Positions 38,368-47,287 of a stretch of DNA of 64,000 bases are shown here, piece by piece. Under the pieces are notes generated by a model. That model did not search any database, had not been told where the DNA came from, and was given only the letters and a program-made list of their open reading frames with translations. This DNA is from Saprospiraceae bacterium (lineage in GTDB: Bacteria; Bacteroidota; Bacteroidia; Chitinophagales; Saprospiraceae). The DNA lies in assembly GCA_020631235.1 (NCBI GenBank), contig JAHDHQ010000012.1:1-64000 (forward strand), given 5' to 3'. Position 1 is the stretch's first letter. Each line of letters starts with the position of its first letter. The position numbers and the translations under genes were made by a program.

Positions 38368-38957
38368 CTTAAAGCTTCTTTAATAGTAGGGTTTTCTTCG
38401 ATGAATATTAGCAATTGTTTCATGCACTTGTATTTCTTTTTCTTAGCCATACCTTCACTTTGATAGCCAAGCATTGCTGCGATTTGATGCATCCTGTATC
38501 CATTAGCCCAATGCATCAGTACCTCTTTACAATTACGTCCTAACTTAGCAAGTAAATCAGTCAATAACTCCTTTTTTTCTTTTAATATCACTAGAGCTTC
38601 TGGCTGAATAACATCTTTTTTATCATGATGGATTTGCCATTCTTCGCTTCGATGTTTTTTACGATCAGAAAGTTCTTTAAGCCACACATACTTAGCTATA
38701 CCGATAAGATATTGTCTGATTGAAGTCTCGATCTCCATATCATTGTTTTTTATCACTGTCTTAACAAATTGGATCAGTGTGGTATTAAATACTTCTAGTG
38801 CGTTTTCTTCCTTACCACCATTATTTATTACCAAACCAAAAATCGTAGTTTTTAAGCTTTGGTCATGATACAGTTGTCTAATGACATCATCACGTCCTTG
38901 CTTTCCAGATCTGATCTGACTTAAAAGTTTTTTGTTAATTACAGCCTTACTATCCAC
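38364..38957 (-). CDS. RNA polymerase sigma factor, ECF-like
   Basis: The 197-residue protein has a sigma region 2-like helix set (residues about 20-100) and a region 4-like helix-turn-helix (LTDLLAKLGRNCKEVLMHWANGYRMHQIAAMLGYQS). The spacing and length fit small Saprospiraceae-type sigma factors found before TPR/CHAT genes. The start codon is GTG. The gene overlaps the anti-sigma-like gene by 4 nt. It likely controls the CHAT gene and perhaps its own operon. No matching promoter was identified. Confidence 0.78.
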   Translation of the reverse strand: MDSKAVINKKLLSQIRSGKQGRDDVIRQLYHDQSLKTTIFGLVINNGGKEENALEVFNTTLIQFVKTVIKNNDMEIETSIRQYLIGIAKYVWLKELSDRKKHRSEEWQIHHDKKDVIQPEALVILKEKKELLTDLLAKLGRNCKEVLMHWANGYRMHQIAAMLGYQSEGMAKKKKYKCMKQLLIFIEENPTIKEALR

Positions 38958-39028
38958 AAGTGATAAAATTGATCATTATGTGACCTCAAAATAAGATAAT
39001 TTAACTTGACTAAAAAATGAGTGTTAGC

Positions 39029-40495
39029 TTACCGAGATGTCGCTGCGTACCTTTTGAGCAAACTAAACCGGTATAAGGCTAAAGGTAGATGATAGAGCAT
39101 TTTTGCTGTATTGCGAAGAAAGCCTTTAAATCGCCCACTAAAAATCGATTTAAGACTGATCATTCCTTTCCGAATATTATACCTACTATGTACATACCTA
39201 TGCAGTGTTTTATAAAATATAGGTTGATAGGTATTACTAAACATTAGATCTAAGTCATCCGAGTCTGACCAATTAGCTTTTTCTTTTAATTCGTGTTTTA
39301 CTTTATCATAAAACTTAGTACCTGGTAGAGGATATGATACGGAGATACCAATTTCATCTGGCATTAAATCAAGGACCATTTTCATAGTTTTTTGGATATC
39401 CTCAAATGTTTCTCCTAAATATCCAAATTGCAAAAAGAAAGCTACCTTGACTTTTCGTTCTTTTAAGCGTTGGCTGGCCTCATAGATCTGCTCTACCTTA
39501 GTCCCTTTATCCATGGCGTCTAAAATCGCTTGACTTCCACTTTCTGCACCTAGCCATATAATATCTGCGCCACTATCAGCCAGTGCATCCAAATTGTCAT
39601 CTTGTAGCATTAGATCAGCTCTCGATTGAATTTTATATTTAAAGCTTAATCCCAGTTTCTCTTTTTCAGCTAAAAAGGTTTGAACCCAGCGGGGCTTAAG
39701 CCCAAAAATATCGTCACACATCCAAAAATAATCGACGTCAAATAAGGTCTGCACATATTTTATCTCTTGCATCACTTTCTCTGGCGAACGAGAATTATAT
39801 CTGTTTCCATAAATAGGTTTTGCACACCAATTACACTTGTATGGACATCCTCGAGTAGTGGCTAGATTCAAGGCAAAATAACCGTGATTATCCATCCATA
39901 TTTTACGGTAAGGCTCGATGTTTATTAAGTCCCATGCCGGCATAGGAATACTATCTAAATCTTTAATCACTGGACGTCTTGGATTGAGTTTGACACTACC
40001 CAGCTGGTCTTTAAGCGCAATACCTAATAAATCTTCCGTTGATTGGTTATTTTCTAGGCATTGGACCAAATCTAAGATCGTTTCTTCTCCTTCACCCAGT
40101 AAAATATAGTCTGCCCCTTCGGTCAAATATTCTCCATAATGATCCGTCGAGTCCGAACTGCTTACAATGACTGTAGCACCTAATGCCTTTGCCTTGCGAA
40201 TCATTTCAAAACAAGCATCTCTCATGACAGTGAGACACATTTTTGTCAGATAATTAAAACCATCATCATAAACAATCACATAAGATGGTTTTTCTTGCTC
40301 CATTTGGGTGCAAACACCTGTCACGTCATTGGACAAACAATTATCGTAAACACTTACAGCATAGCCATGATTTCTCATATAAGAAGCTGCCCACAACGTA
40401 CCTAATGGAGGATATGGCTGAGCCGTTTTCCATTGTTTGCTATCCATCGGATAGAAATAACTATTGGTAAAAAATATGTTCAGTTTCTTGTTCAA
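39029..40495 (-). CDS. B12-binding-domain radical SAM protein (paralogue)
   Basis: The 488-residue protein has the same layout as the gene at 30744. It has PYPPLGTLWAASYM, a LLGEGEETILD segment, then C-x3-C-x2-C in RGCPYKCNWC (about residues 217, 221 and 224), IWLGAESGSQ and FGYLGETFEDI. The reaction is unknown; sugar, lipid-carrier or hopanoid-like modification is possible. The start is TTG and overlaps the stop of the nucleotidyltransferase as TTGA, which implies coupling. Confidence 0.82.
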   Translation of the reverse strand: MNKKLNIFFTNSYFYPMDSKQWKTAQPYPPLGTLWAASYMRNHGYAVSVYDNCLSNDVTGVCTQMEQEKPSYVIVYDDGFNYLTKMCLTVMRDACFEMIRKAKALGATVIVSSSDSTDHYGEYLTEGADYILLGEGEETILDLVQCLENNQSTEDLLGIALKDQLGSVKLNPRRPVIKDLDSIPMPAWDLINIEPYRKIWMDNHGYFALNLATTRGCPYKCNWCAKPIYGNRYNSRSPEKVMQEIKYVQTLFDVDYFWMCDDIFGLKPRWVQTFLAEKEKLGLSFKYKIQSRADLMLQDDNLDALADSGADIIWLGAESGSQAILDAMDKGTKVEQIYEASQRLKERKVKVAFFLQFGYLGETFEDIQKTMKMVLDLMPDEIGISVSYPLPGTKFYDKVKHELKEKANWSDSDDLDLMFSNTYQPIFYKTLHRYVHSRYNIRKGMISLKSIFSGRFKGFLRNTAKMLYHLPLALYRFSLLKRYAATSR

Positions 40496-41406
40496 TGTTG
40501 TTGTATCGTTTTTAATCGATCCTCGTATAATTTTAAAACTTTTCCTTGACTGTTTGGCGGATGAACTTTTGCTTCGTTTTTTGTACTCCTAAACATTAAA
40601 TCATATTCTTCTTTAGTCAGTTTTGCCGCATATTTTTTCTTATTCCGTTTAGCTGCTAATCGCTGTAGATAGTTTTCGATGTAATTGCCAAGACTATTAT
40701 CTAATAAAAACTCTAGCAAATTTGACCACAAGTAGGGTTTAATATCTTCATCCAGTTTCCAAGCCAAAAAATCTTGCGTATCGGCATTTGGAAAGTATCT
40801 TTTATACCATGGATTGCTTGACAAAAACTGTTGATAAATCGCATCATTATGCATAAGAAGCATACTTTCAATTTCAGTAGCCGTAAAGAGGTTTTTTTCT
40901 TTTATTTCTAATTGATCTGTAGTGATCATATAGTTGATGCAAAAATGATCTTTCGAATTTTTCAAAAAGAGCTTTTTATACAATTTCATAATGGATTTAG
41001 ATATCCAAATACGATTGGGCTTGGCGATGATGAAATAATCAATATCACCATCTTGATCCATCACTCCTTTAGATAAGGAACCTGAAATGCAAACACAAAG
41101 ATTGTAAGGCAATCGAGCTATAATTTTGGCATTTTTTTGAGCTATCGATTTTATATTTTGAGCCAAATGTTCCTTAGCTAAGCGCTCTTTAACCTGATTG
41201 TCTATATTTTCTAATCCATAATATGCACCTTTTTGTTCGATCATATCGGATAGAACCATTTCCGTAAGTCGCTCTTTTAATTTAACAAGCGATATAGACA
41301 CAGACAAATACCTGTGCATTTCTGACAAAGTTAAAGGATGATTAAATATCCCAAAGTAATGCAAACATTGCATTATCTTTTGATTTGAGGTTTTATCAAT
41401 CTGCAT
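40492..41406 (-). CDS. Nucleotidyltransferase-fold protein
   Basis: The protein has about 304 residues. The nucleotidyltransferase signature G-S-L-S-K-G (about residues 113-118) is followed by D-G-D-I-D, as in the Pol-beta-type fold. The N-terminal part is helix-rich (winged-helix-like) and the C-terminal part is basic. I chose the ATG at 41406, one codon after a TTG. It is coupled to the radical SAM gene by a 4-nt overlap. The substrate is unknown, but the pair recurs in surface-glycan contexts, so a lipid or sugar modification is a fair guess. Confidence 0.7.
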   Translation of the reverse strand: MQIDKTSNQKIMQCLHYFGIFNHPLTLSEMHRYLSVSISLVKLKERLTEMVLSDMIEQKGAYYGLENIDNQVKERLAKEHLAQNIKSIAQKNAKIIARLPYNLCVCISGSLSKGVMDQDGDIDYFIIAKPNRIWISKSIMKLYKKLFLKNSKDHFCINYMITTDQLEIKEKNLFTATEIESMLLMHNDAIYQQFLSSNPWYKRYFPNADTQDFLAWKLDEDIKPYLWSNLLEFLLDNSLGNYIENYLQRLAAKRNKKKYAAKLTKEEYDLMFRSTKNEAKVHPPNSQGKVLKLYEDRLKTIQQH

Positions 41407-41547
41407 CAAGGCATTAATTGAGCAACTTAGTTTATTGCCTAAAGTTAACCATTCTACTTTCTTTTACAAGAAACATCAAGTGATGAATCAATGATTTTAT
41501 TTATTATAAATCATAAATGAAAATTGCTTACGTTTATCAAGTAATTT

Positions 41548-43200
41548 ATGATCTTAGAAAAAGAATACCTTAAGCTAAAAGAACAGCGTTTAACTAACTA
41601 CACTAAATGGCTTCAGTACCCGCCGGAACTCATTGTTATTGGAGGTGGAATTACAGGTGCTGGCATTGCTCTTGACGCAAGCTTACGGGGCATTTCTACC
41701 TTACTTATCGAAAAAAATGATTTTGCTTCTGGTACAAGTAGTAAATCAACCAAGTTAATCCATGGTGGCCTCCGCTATTTAAAACAATTAGAATTTGGTT
41801 TAGTTAAAGAAACAGGTTTAGAACGAGCTGTCACTCACAGAAATATTCCACATTTAATTCACCCAGAAAAAATGCTATTGCCTATTAGCAAAGATGGAAC
41901 GTTTAATTTTTGGTCTGCTTCACTGGCAATCGGCCTGTATGACTGGTTAGCTAAGGTTTTAAAGAAGGATAGAAAACGAAGTTTTAATAAAAAGAAAACA
42001 CTACAAAAAGAACCATTACTCAATAAACGATTAGTTCAATCTTCCGTCCAATATTCCGAGTATAGAACAGATGATGCCAGACTAACCATAGAAATCATTA
42101 AATCCGCTCAAAATGAAGGTGCTCACACCTTAAATTATGCTACTTTTCAAGGTTTTCTTTATGAAAAAGACCAAATCATCGGCATACAAATCAAAGATCT
42201 TTTACTGGACAAGATATTTGAGATTCATGCACAACAAATAGTTTCCGCTGCAGGTCCATGGGTAGACGAACTAAGAACTCAAGACCAATCATTAAATGAC
42301 AAATCTTTGCATCTAACTAAAGGGGTGCATATTGTAGTCCCTCATCAAAAACTCCCCCTATCTTCAGCAGTATATTTTGATGACTTTGATGGGCGCATGA
42401 TATTTGCCATTCCCAGAGCTGACATTACCTATGTCGGCACAACGGACACTAATTACACTGGCGATAAAAATCAAGTGACTTGTGACGTCCAAGATGCCGA
42501 GTATCTTATCCATGCTTGTAATACCATGTTTGATGTCCCGACATTGGACAAAAAAGATATCATATCTCACTGGGCAGGACTGCGTCCTTTAATCCACGAA
42601 AAAGGTAAAGGACCGTCAGAGTTATCTAGAAAAGATGAAATATTCGAATCACCATCTGGCTTAATCTCCATAGCTGGAGGCAAACTGACAGGCTATAGAA
42701 AAATGGCTAGAAGGGTGATCAAAAAAGTGCAAAAAAAACATCCAAGCCTGAGTCAAGCAAAAGGTAAAACACGCAGGTATAAACTCCACAAAAAACCATT
42801 TAAAAACTATGCTTCTTTTCTAGATTTTAAACAACAATTGATAAACACATACCCCAGCATATGTTCGAAAACCATCCATCATTTGTGTGATACCTATGGT
42901 GCAACTGCTCAGTCGATACTCCAAAACAGCCAAGAAAGCAAATATGAAAAAAACGAGCATAAACTGATCGATGCTGAACTTTCTCACTGTTTTGAAAACG
43001 AAATGGTCATCTACCCCGAAGATTATTTTATCCGTAGATCCAGTAGACTTTACTTTGACATCTTTTTTATGCAAACAAACCTTAATTTTGTGATAGAACT
43101 TTTTTCTAAGCACTTTAATTGGTCTGAACAAACTGCAAAAAAACAAAAAGATAAATGTTTAGCAGACCTCGCTGAAGGTCTAAAATTTAAACAAGTCTAA
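41548..43200 (+). CDS. glpD: Glycerol-3-phosphate dehydrogenase (aerobic)
   Basis: The 550-residue FAD-dependent enzyme has the dinucleotide-binding motif VIGGGITGAGIALDASLRG (about residues 30-50) and the GlpD hallmark SSKSTKLIHGGLRYL. Further FAD/substrate segments include GVHIVVP, TYVGTTDTNY and LISIAGGKLTGYR. It oxidises glycerol-3-phosphate to dihydroxyacetone phosphate at the membrane and passes electrons to quinone, linking lipid and glycerol metabolism to the respiratory chain. The length is typical. The ATG follows a 138-nt divergent intergenic region from the nucleotidyltransferase gene. Confidence 0.9.
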   Translation: MILEKEYLKLKEQRLTNYTKWLQYPPELIVIGGGITGAGIALDASLRGISTLLIEKNDFASGTSSKSTKLIHGGLRYLKQLEFGLVKETGLERAVTHRNIPHLIHPEKMLLPISKDGTFNFWSASLAIGLYDWLAKVLKKDRKRSFNKKKTLQKEPLLNKRLVQSSVQYSEYRTDDARLTIEIIKSAQNEGAHTLNYATFQGFLYEKDQIIGIQIKDLLLDKIFEIHAQQIVSAAGPWVDELRTQDQSLNDKSLHLTKGVHIVVPHQKLPLSSAVYFDDFDGRMIFAIPRADITYVGTTDTNYTGDKNQVTCDVQDAEYLIHACNTMFDVPTLDKKDIISHWAGLRPLIHEKGKGPSELSRKDEIFESPSGLISIAGGKLTGYRKMARRVIKKVQKKHPSLSQAKGKTRRYKLHKKPFKNYASFLDFKQQLINTYPSICSKTIHHLCDTYGATAQSILQNSQESKYEKNEHKLIDAELSHCFENEMVIYPEDYFIRRSSRLYFDIFFMQTNLNFVIELFSKHFNWSEQTAKKQKDKCLADLAEGLKFKQV

Positions 43201-43242
43201 GTATTAAAAAAACATCGATTAAAAGCATAAACCACCTATTCC

Positions 43243-43782
43243 ATGCGAAAAATCATCCTTTACATAGCCAGTAGCATCAATGGCAAAATAGCGAGAAAAA
43301 ACGGGAGTGTAGACTGGTTAGAGTCCATGCCTAACCCTGATAAGTTAGACTATGGTTTTGCGGAAATGTTTGCAAACATTGACACAACGATTCAAGGATA
43401 TAAGTCCTTTAAACAGGTCATCGATTGGGACATTCCATTTCCATATCAAGGTAAAAAGAATTATGTGCTTACCAGCCGACCGGACAGAACACCCCATAAA
43501 GAAGAAGTGTACATTACTCCAGAACAAGTAGATTTTATCAAGGCATTAAAAATGCAGGAAGGCAAGGATATTTGGCTGATCGGTGGTAGTCAAACCATAA
43601 GCTTCATGCTCGAAAATCAATTGGTCGACGAAATTCAATTGTTTATTATGCCTATCCTTTTAAAAGACGGAATTGACTTAGTTTCTGTCATGGAAAACGA
43701 TGTCATGCTTCATTTGGAAGAAACTAAAACCTTTGATACTGGCGTGGTGCAGTTAAGGTATGTTTCTAAGGTGTCAAATTAA
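43243..43782 (+). CDS. DHFR/RibD-like reductase family protein
   Basis: The 179-residue protein starts with K-I-I-L-Y-I-A-S-S-I-N-G-K-I-A-R and contains Q-G-Y-K-S-F, NYVLTSRPDR and IWLIGGSQ. This is the pattern of the RibD C-terminal/YwjB-type NADPH-dependent reductases, which resemble dihydrofolate reductase. The actual substrate is unknown. It lies 42 nt after glpD and could be co-transcribed. It converges on the helicase gene with 48 nt between stops and no clear terminator. Confidence 0.82.
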   Translation: MRKIILYIASSINGKIARKNGSVDWLESMPNPDKLDYGFAEMFANIDTTIQGYKSFKQVIDWDIPFPYQGKKNYVLTSRPDRTPHKEEVYITPEQVDFIKALKMQEGKDIWLIGGSQTISFMLENQLVDEIQLFIMPILLKDGIDLVSVMENDVMLHLEETKTFDTGVVQLRYVSKVSN

Positions 43783-43830
43783 AAATTGTGTGAAGTTAAT
43801 CTGACTCATCGACAAAAAAGTTAATCATAC

Positions 43831-46101
43831 TTAATCCAAAACTTGCAATTTAGCATATTGCAGCATGATGCGCTTTTCTGCATTTGTACTCAACTGATCG
43901 AATCGAATAGAGGCCACAAACCGCTCATCTATACTCAAAACTTCACCCTTCCCAAACTTGAGATGCAACACCTTATCCCCTACCTTTATTTTATTCATGG
44001 AGGTAGCTACAAAGGTGGCAGGGTCTATTTTTAGAACAGGCGCTTTATTAGCTGGCTTTCGCGTAAAATTTCCCAGAATTTTTGGCTCGCCAAAACTAGT
44101 ACTAGGAGACTTTTTAATGACCGTATTATCCATAGATGATTCAGGCAGTTCTTCTAAAAACCTGGATGGGTCATTAAAGCGCATGGTTCCATATTGGTAT
44201 CTAGAATTAGCATAACTCAAGGTTAAATATTGCTCGGCTCTAGTGATGGCCACATAAAATAAACGCCTTTCTTCATCGATTTGATCAGGAGAAGATAAGG
44301 ACATAAACGATGGAAATAGATTTTCTTCCAAGCCCACAACAAAGACTGATTTATATTCTAAGCCTTTAGCCGCGTGGACAGACATCATAGTTACAGTATC
44401 TACATTGTCCTTGTTTTCATCTTGATCCGTCATGAGCGATATGGTTTGTAAAAAACTAGCCATAGATTTGTCCACTGGTATGGCTTCATCTGCAACCACT
44501 TCATCATCTTCTACAAACTCTTGGATACCGTCTAATAGGGAAGTGACATTCTCAATACGCCCTTTACCTTCGATCGAGTTATCTGCTTTTAATAAATCAA
44601 TAATCCCAGACTGCCTTACGATAAATAAGGCTGCATTATAGGCATTTTCAGCTTGAGCATGCTGCTGCATGGCTTGTATTAATTGTACAAACTTGCCTAG
44701 CTTTTGTTTAGCTCGACCATTAAACTGAATCGTCGTGAGACAATCCCAAATACTAACATTATTATCATCTGCAATTTGAATGAGTTGTTCGATAGTAGTT
44801 TTACCTATACCACGTCGCGGATAATTGATGACTCTTTTTAATGCTTCATCATCATTTGGGTTTATCGTGAGTCGCATATAAGCCAGACAATCTTTTACTT
44901 CTTTTCGTTGATAAAAGGAAGTACCACCATAGATTCTATACGCAATATTGTACTTTCTTAACCACTCTTCAAAGATTCTTGACTGTCCATTTGTCCTATA
45001 AAGAATCGCAATTTCTTTGTTGGCTAAGTGATATCTATTTTTTTGTTCAAGGATGCCATCAGCCACACGTCTACCCTCTTCACTATCTGTCATCACTTTA
45101 ATTAATTTAATTTTATCTCCGTCTAGGCGATCAGTCCAAATCTTTTTTTGTATTTGGTTTTTATTGAACTTTATGAGATTATTTGCGGCTTCTACAATGG
45201 CTTGGGTCGAACGATAATTTTGTTCTAATTTATAAGTAGCTACATTCATATAGCTATTTTCAAATTGTAGTATGTTTTCTATCGTAGCTCCTCTGAAAGA
45301 GTAGATACTTTGAGCATCATCACCTACGATACAAATATTTTGTTGGCTGCCCTCATACTCGGTCAGCAGTTTTAGTATCTCAAACTGTAGGAAGTTAGTA
45401 TCCTGAAACTCATCCACTAGCAAATACTGAAATTGCATTTGGTATTTTGTGCGGACATCATTCGGATTTTCATACAATAATCTAAACATTTGCAAGAGTA
45501 GATCGTCAAAATCCATTGCTCCCGCTCGCTTACATCTAGCAGCATATTTTTCGTAGATCTTATAGGTCATCGGGCGGCGATTCATCCGGTCTAAACTCAT
45601 AAGGTCGTCATTTTCCGCATACAATTTGGGTGTAATTAAATTTGATTTTGCACCAGATATGCGCGATCGTACAGCTCCGTTATTATATACTTTTGGGTCC
45701 AGACCCATGGTCTTAATGATTTCCTTTACTAAACTTTTACTATCATCCGTATCATAAATGGTAAAATCATTTGGGTAGCCAATTAAATGAGCTTCGACTC
45801 TTAATATCCTTGCAAAAATCGAATGGAAAGTGCCCGCCCACATTCGATTGGCGCGCTGCCCGACTACCTTTTCGATACGCTCTTTCATTTCTCGAGCTGC
45901 TTTGTTTGTAAAGGTTAAGGTTAGGATATTCCAGGGCGCTATCCCACTATTAATCAAATGAGCAATCCGATAAGTAAGCACTCTAGTTTTACCAGAACCA
46001 GGTCCAGCAATCACCATCACAGGGCCATGGATGTGCTCTACCGCTTGTCGCTGTTTTTCATTCAATTCTGATAAATAACTAAAACCAACTTCTTGCATCA
46101 T
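43831..46101 (-). CDS. UvrD/PcrA-type superfamily 1 DNA helicase
   Basis: The 756-residue protein has the SF1A motifs in order. There is a Q-motif (LNEKQRQAV), Walker A GPGSGKT (residues 33-39), motif Ia TLTFTNKAAREM, and motif II LLVDEFQDTN. Next come GDDAQSIYSFRGA, EQNYRST, a motif V region TMMSVHAAKGLEY, and motif VI ERRLFYVAITRA. The length and the C-terminal 30-40-residue Tudor-like end (GEVLSIDERFVASI) fit PcrA/UvrD. It unwinds DNA 3'-5' in repair and recombination. A candidate TATATTTG box lies upstream at 46126-46133 on the minus strand. I cannot say which of UvrD or PcrA it is. Confidence 0.88.
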   Translation of the reverse strand: MMQEVGFSYLSELNEKQRQAVEHIHGPVMVIAGPGSGKTRVLTYRIAHLINSGIAPWNILTLTFTNKAAREMKERIEKVVGQRANRMWAGTFHSIFARILRVEAHLIGYPNDFTIYDTDDSKSLVKEIIKTMGLDPKVYNNGAVRSRISGAKSNLITPKLYAENDDLMSLDRMNRRPMTYKIYEKYAARCKRAGAMDFDDLLLQMFRLLYENPNDVRTKYQMQFQYLLVDEFQDTNFLQFEILKLLTEYEGSQQNICIVGDDAQSIYSFRGATIENILQFENSYMNVATYKLEQNYRSTQAIVEAANNLIKFNKNQIQKKIWTDRLDGDKIKLIKVMTDSEEGRRVADGILEQKNRYHLANKEIAILYRTNGQSRIFEEWLRKYNIAYRIYGGTSFYQRKEVKDCLAYMRLTINPNDDEALKRVINYPRRGIGKTTIEQLIQIADDNNVSIWDCLTTIQFNGRAKQKLGKFVQLIQAMQQHAQAENAYNAALFIVRQSGIIDLLKADNSIEGKGRIENVTSLLDGIQEFVEDDEVVADEAIPVDKSMASFLQTISLMTDQDENKDNVDTVTMMSVHAAKGLEYKSVFVVGLEENLFPSFMSLSSPDQIDEERRLFYVAITRAEQYLTLSYANSRYQYGTMRFNDPSRFLEELPESSMDNTVIKKSPSTSFGEPKILGNFTRKPANKAPVLKIDPATFVATSMNKIKVGDKVLHLKFGKGEVLSIDERFVASIRFDQLSTNAEKRIMLQYAKLQVLD

Positions 46102-46160
46102 TTACATTTCTTTTAGGAGGAAAAACAAATATAATTTATTGATATATCTTATTATTGTAT

Positions 46161-46727
46161 ATGACTAATAATAATGCACCAATCCTTATAGAGTTTATAC
46201 GTTTTTTAAGAAATCCACGCCCCTTTGCGCACAAAGAAGGTTTGACAAGCTCTTTTATGCTGAAGGTTTTAGGTGGTTTTTTAGTCGTTTTCTTAGTAGA
46301 AATCGTAGCTATGAGTATTATCCAGTTAGTGGTGCCATTGGATGATATTCCTCATGCATTAGAAGGTTTACTAGAAAGTGGGTCATTTATTATGGTGTAC
46401 GTTTTAGCTGTTTTTATAGCTCCCATTTTAGAAGAGTTGATTTTTCGCTACCCCTTGGGATTTTTTAAACGGTTTACAGGCGTTGCTTTTTACTTATCTA
46501 CCTTTTTATTTGCGGCATTGCACATTTTCAATTTTGAGTTGGAAGGTACTATGTGGTTTTATCTACCTATCCTAGTTTTACCTCAGTTTATCCTGGGACT
46601 CTATTTAGGTTTTGTTAGGCTTAAGTCCAATGTTGGGGGCAGTATTTTAGTGCATGCGTACAACAACGCCATTCCTATGATATTTTTGTTATTAGCTCAA
46701 TTAATGGGATTGGAAAACGCATTGTAA
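46161..46727 (+). CDS. CPBP-family intramembrane metalloprotease
   Basis: This protein of about 188 residues has four to six membrane helices with three conserved CPBP motifs in order. They are E-E-x3-R in PILEELIFRY, an F-x3-H in FAALH, and H-x3-N in LVHAYNNAIP. The CPBP family includes eukaryotic Rce1-like CAAX proteases and bacteriocin-immunity-type proteins, with glutamate-dependent catalysis in the membrane. I chose the ATG at 46161 over a TTG two codons earlier. The substrate is unknown. It is divergent from the helicase. Confidence 0.8.
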   Translation: MTNNNAPILIEFIRFLRNPRPFAHKEGLTSSFMLKVLGGFLVVFLVEIVAMSIIQLVVPLDDIPHALEGLLESGSFIMVYVLAVFIAPILEELIFRYPLGFFKRFTGVAFYLSTFLFAALHIFNFELEGTMWFYLPILVLPQFILGLYLGFVRLKSNVGGSILVHAYNNAIPMIFLLLAQLMGLENAL

Positions 46728-46886
46728 TGAACTAAGTTTTCTTTATAACCCATCGCTCCTATTACTGCAAACAATCTTGGACCAAATAGAAAATATTTAA
46801 ATTTTGTCTCCATTTTGTCAAGCTTAGTTTTTATATGCAACGAACGTATGGAAATATGTAACTTCATAATAAATATACCCAAGAGA

Positions 46887-47267
46887 ATGAATCACCTAAG
46901 CTTAATATTTTCCTTGCTTTTTTGCTTTACCGCTTGTTCGACCAGTAAAAACAATACTTCTGCCAACATGGACTACCCTAAAGGTCAGTTAATGATTTTG
47001 CTCAGTGAAAATACGCCTCCAGAAAACTTATCAAAATCTTTTGCTCAATATCAACTTATTCATGAATCTCCGGTTAGTAAACATGAAAATAAGTGGATGT
47101 ATTCTTTTAATGAGGATAAGGTTAGCCTTAAAAAACTCATTATGGAATTGGGCAATGTAAGCATCGTCGAAAATGTAGAAAAAGTAAAAACTGCTGCCTC
47201 CAATGATATCAAAGTGACCAGTGGCACATCCGGTAAAAAAGGCAAAGTTAATATCAGAAATAAATAG
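46887..47267 (+). CDS. Small lipoprotein resembling a standalone I9-type prodomain
   Basis: This protein of about 126 residues starts MNHLSLIFSLLFCFTACSTS, with a lipobox cysteine at about residue 17. An in-frame start at 46815 would add a poor N-terminus, so I chose 46887. The mature part reads like a subtilisin inhibitor-I9 prodomain: PKGQLMILLS, then a helix, then MELGNVSIVENVEKVKTA. No protease follows it here; 20 nt later comes a T9SS-secreted protein. It may act as a protease inhibitor or chaperone. That reading is by eye only. Confidence 0.5.
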   Translation: MNHLSLIFSLLFCFTACSTSKNNTSANMDYPKGQLMILLSENTPPENLSKSFAQYQLIHESPVSKHENKWMYSFNEDKVSLKKLIMELGNVSIVENVEKVKTAASNDIKVTSGTSGKKGKVNIRNK

Positions 47268-47287
47268 AATAAATCACAATTGATCAT

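Noticed and set aside
46115-46120. Perfect AGGAGG before the CPBP gene
   Set aside because: It lies about 40 nt from the start codon, too far to serve as a ribosome binding site, and Bacteroidota seldom use such sites.
46815-46886. Longer N-terminus for the small I9-like lipoprotein
   Set aside because: It would place 24 unrelated residues before a clean signal sequence and lipobox. The ATG at 46887 fits better.
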